Below the pieces are notes generated by a model, which was not told where the DNA came from, did not search any database, and worked only from the letters and a program-made list of their open reading frames with translations. From Streptococcus porcinus (GTDB lineage: Bacteria > Bacillota > Bacilli > Lactobacillales > Streptococcaceae): DNA of 64,000 bases. The stretch lies in NCBI RefSeq assembly GCF_901542335.1, contig NZ_LR594036.1, forward strand, positions 186,001 through 250,000, in the 5' to 3' direction. Shown in pieces: positions 63,814 through 64,000 of the stretch; the stretch's first letter is position 1; every line of letters begins with the position of its first letter. Made by a program: the position numbers and the translations under genes.

Positions 63814-63840
63814 AAAAAAGCCTTTGATCAAAGGCTTTTC
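63814..63840 (+). terminator. Terminator of the GNAT gene
   Basis: Stem AAAAAAGCCTTTGATCAAAGGCTTTTC, about 30 nt after the stop codon. Confidence 0.85.
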
Positions 63841-64000
63841 TATGTATAGTATGATGCCCCCTACAACGATTTCCTACAAATTTTTGTGATAAAAATAGTC
63901 AAGAATACTGATTTTAAAGGCTTTTTATTTTGCTAGATTCTTGAAAAATTATTGTTTGAAAAATAATGTGGGACAAAAAGGGGACAAGACTATAGTGGCG

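Noticed and set aside
63950..64000. GTGGGACAAAAAGGGGACAAG at the right edge as a possible integrase 3' end or att site
   Set aside because: The motif is reminiscent of sequences near some streptococcal integrases, but only about 50 bases are visible, no integrase is readable and no repeat partner is in the window.

Overview
The window looks like chromosomal DNA of a beta-haemolytic, pyogenic-group Streptococcus: low GC, streptococcal Shine-Dalgarno sites, a complete streptolysin S operon (sagA-sagI), a SpeB/RopB protease locus, an Lmb/histidine-triad zinc locus and LPXTG proteins. The proteins resemble those of S. pyogenes but clearly differ from the S. pyogenes versions I remember (SpeB, Spi, SagA). 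A related species such as S. canis, S. dysgalactiae or another animal pyogenic streptococcus is therefore more likely than S. pyogenes. The species cannot be fixed by reading alone.

Layout. 1-9030: the edge of a two-component system, two CPBP membrane proteases, a secreted transglutaminase-like protein, a frameshifted PrsW-type protease, a glutathionyl-hydroquinone-reductase-like enzyme and an FAD/NAD(P)-binding protein. 9275-16958: a pilus island (decayed coiled-coil leader gene, signal peptidase, large InlB/Cna_B adhesin, backbone pilin, class C sortase). 17220-23306: metal and oxidant genes (feoA, feoB, a Cys-rich FeoB-associated peptide, mntH on the minus strand, a hypothiocyanous-acid-reductase/RclA-like flavoprotein). 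23610-27539: a secreted protein with two near-identical 50-residue repeats, an Irr/Ihk-like two-component system and a MurM/MurN-type ligase. 27858-30996: spi, speB, a tiny sip pheromone gene and divergent ropB. 31370-34886: zinc lipoprotein lmb and a histidine-triad protein behind a triple AdcR-type operator. 34887-40498: gene relics, a secreted nuclease and a leucine-rich-repeat wall protein. 40980-49286: sagA-I. 49484-55408: a LOG-family enzyme and a NikABCDE/Cnt-type ABC importer with a perfect AdcR-type box. 55603-60106: a Bce-type peptide-resistance module. 60275-63785: TraX-like, HAD, CPBP and GNAT genes.

How the genes work together. Much of the window concerns host interaction. RopB plus the SIP peptide (MWLLLLFL, found here at 29997-30023 with a strong ribosome-binding site) should switch on the SpeB-Spi protease unit at high density. 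SagBCD modify the SagA toxin precursor and SagGHI export it. Two separate transcription units carry zinc-repressor boxes and probably form a zinc-scavenging regulon (Lmb, histidine-triad protein and the NikA-like importer). Feo and MntH supply iron and manganese. The pilus, LRR protein and nuclease act at or beyond the cell surface.

The strongest points for follow-up are the SIP gene outside typical S. pyogenes together with conservation of the RopB sensing residues; the AdcR box on the Nik/Cnt-like importer; a SagA core with seven consecutive cysteines and a tryptophan; and two small IS-end palindromes that each sit inside the loop of a transcription terminator. No rRNA, tRNA or CRISPR array was seen.
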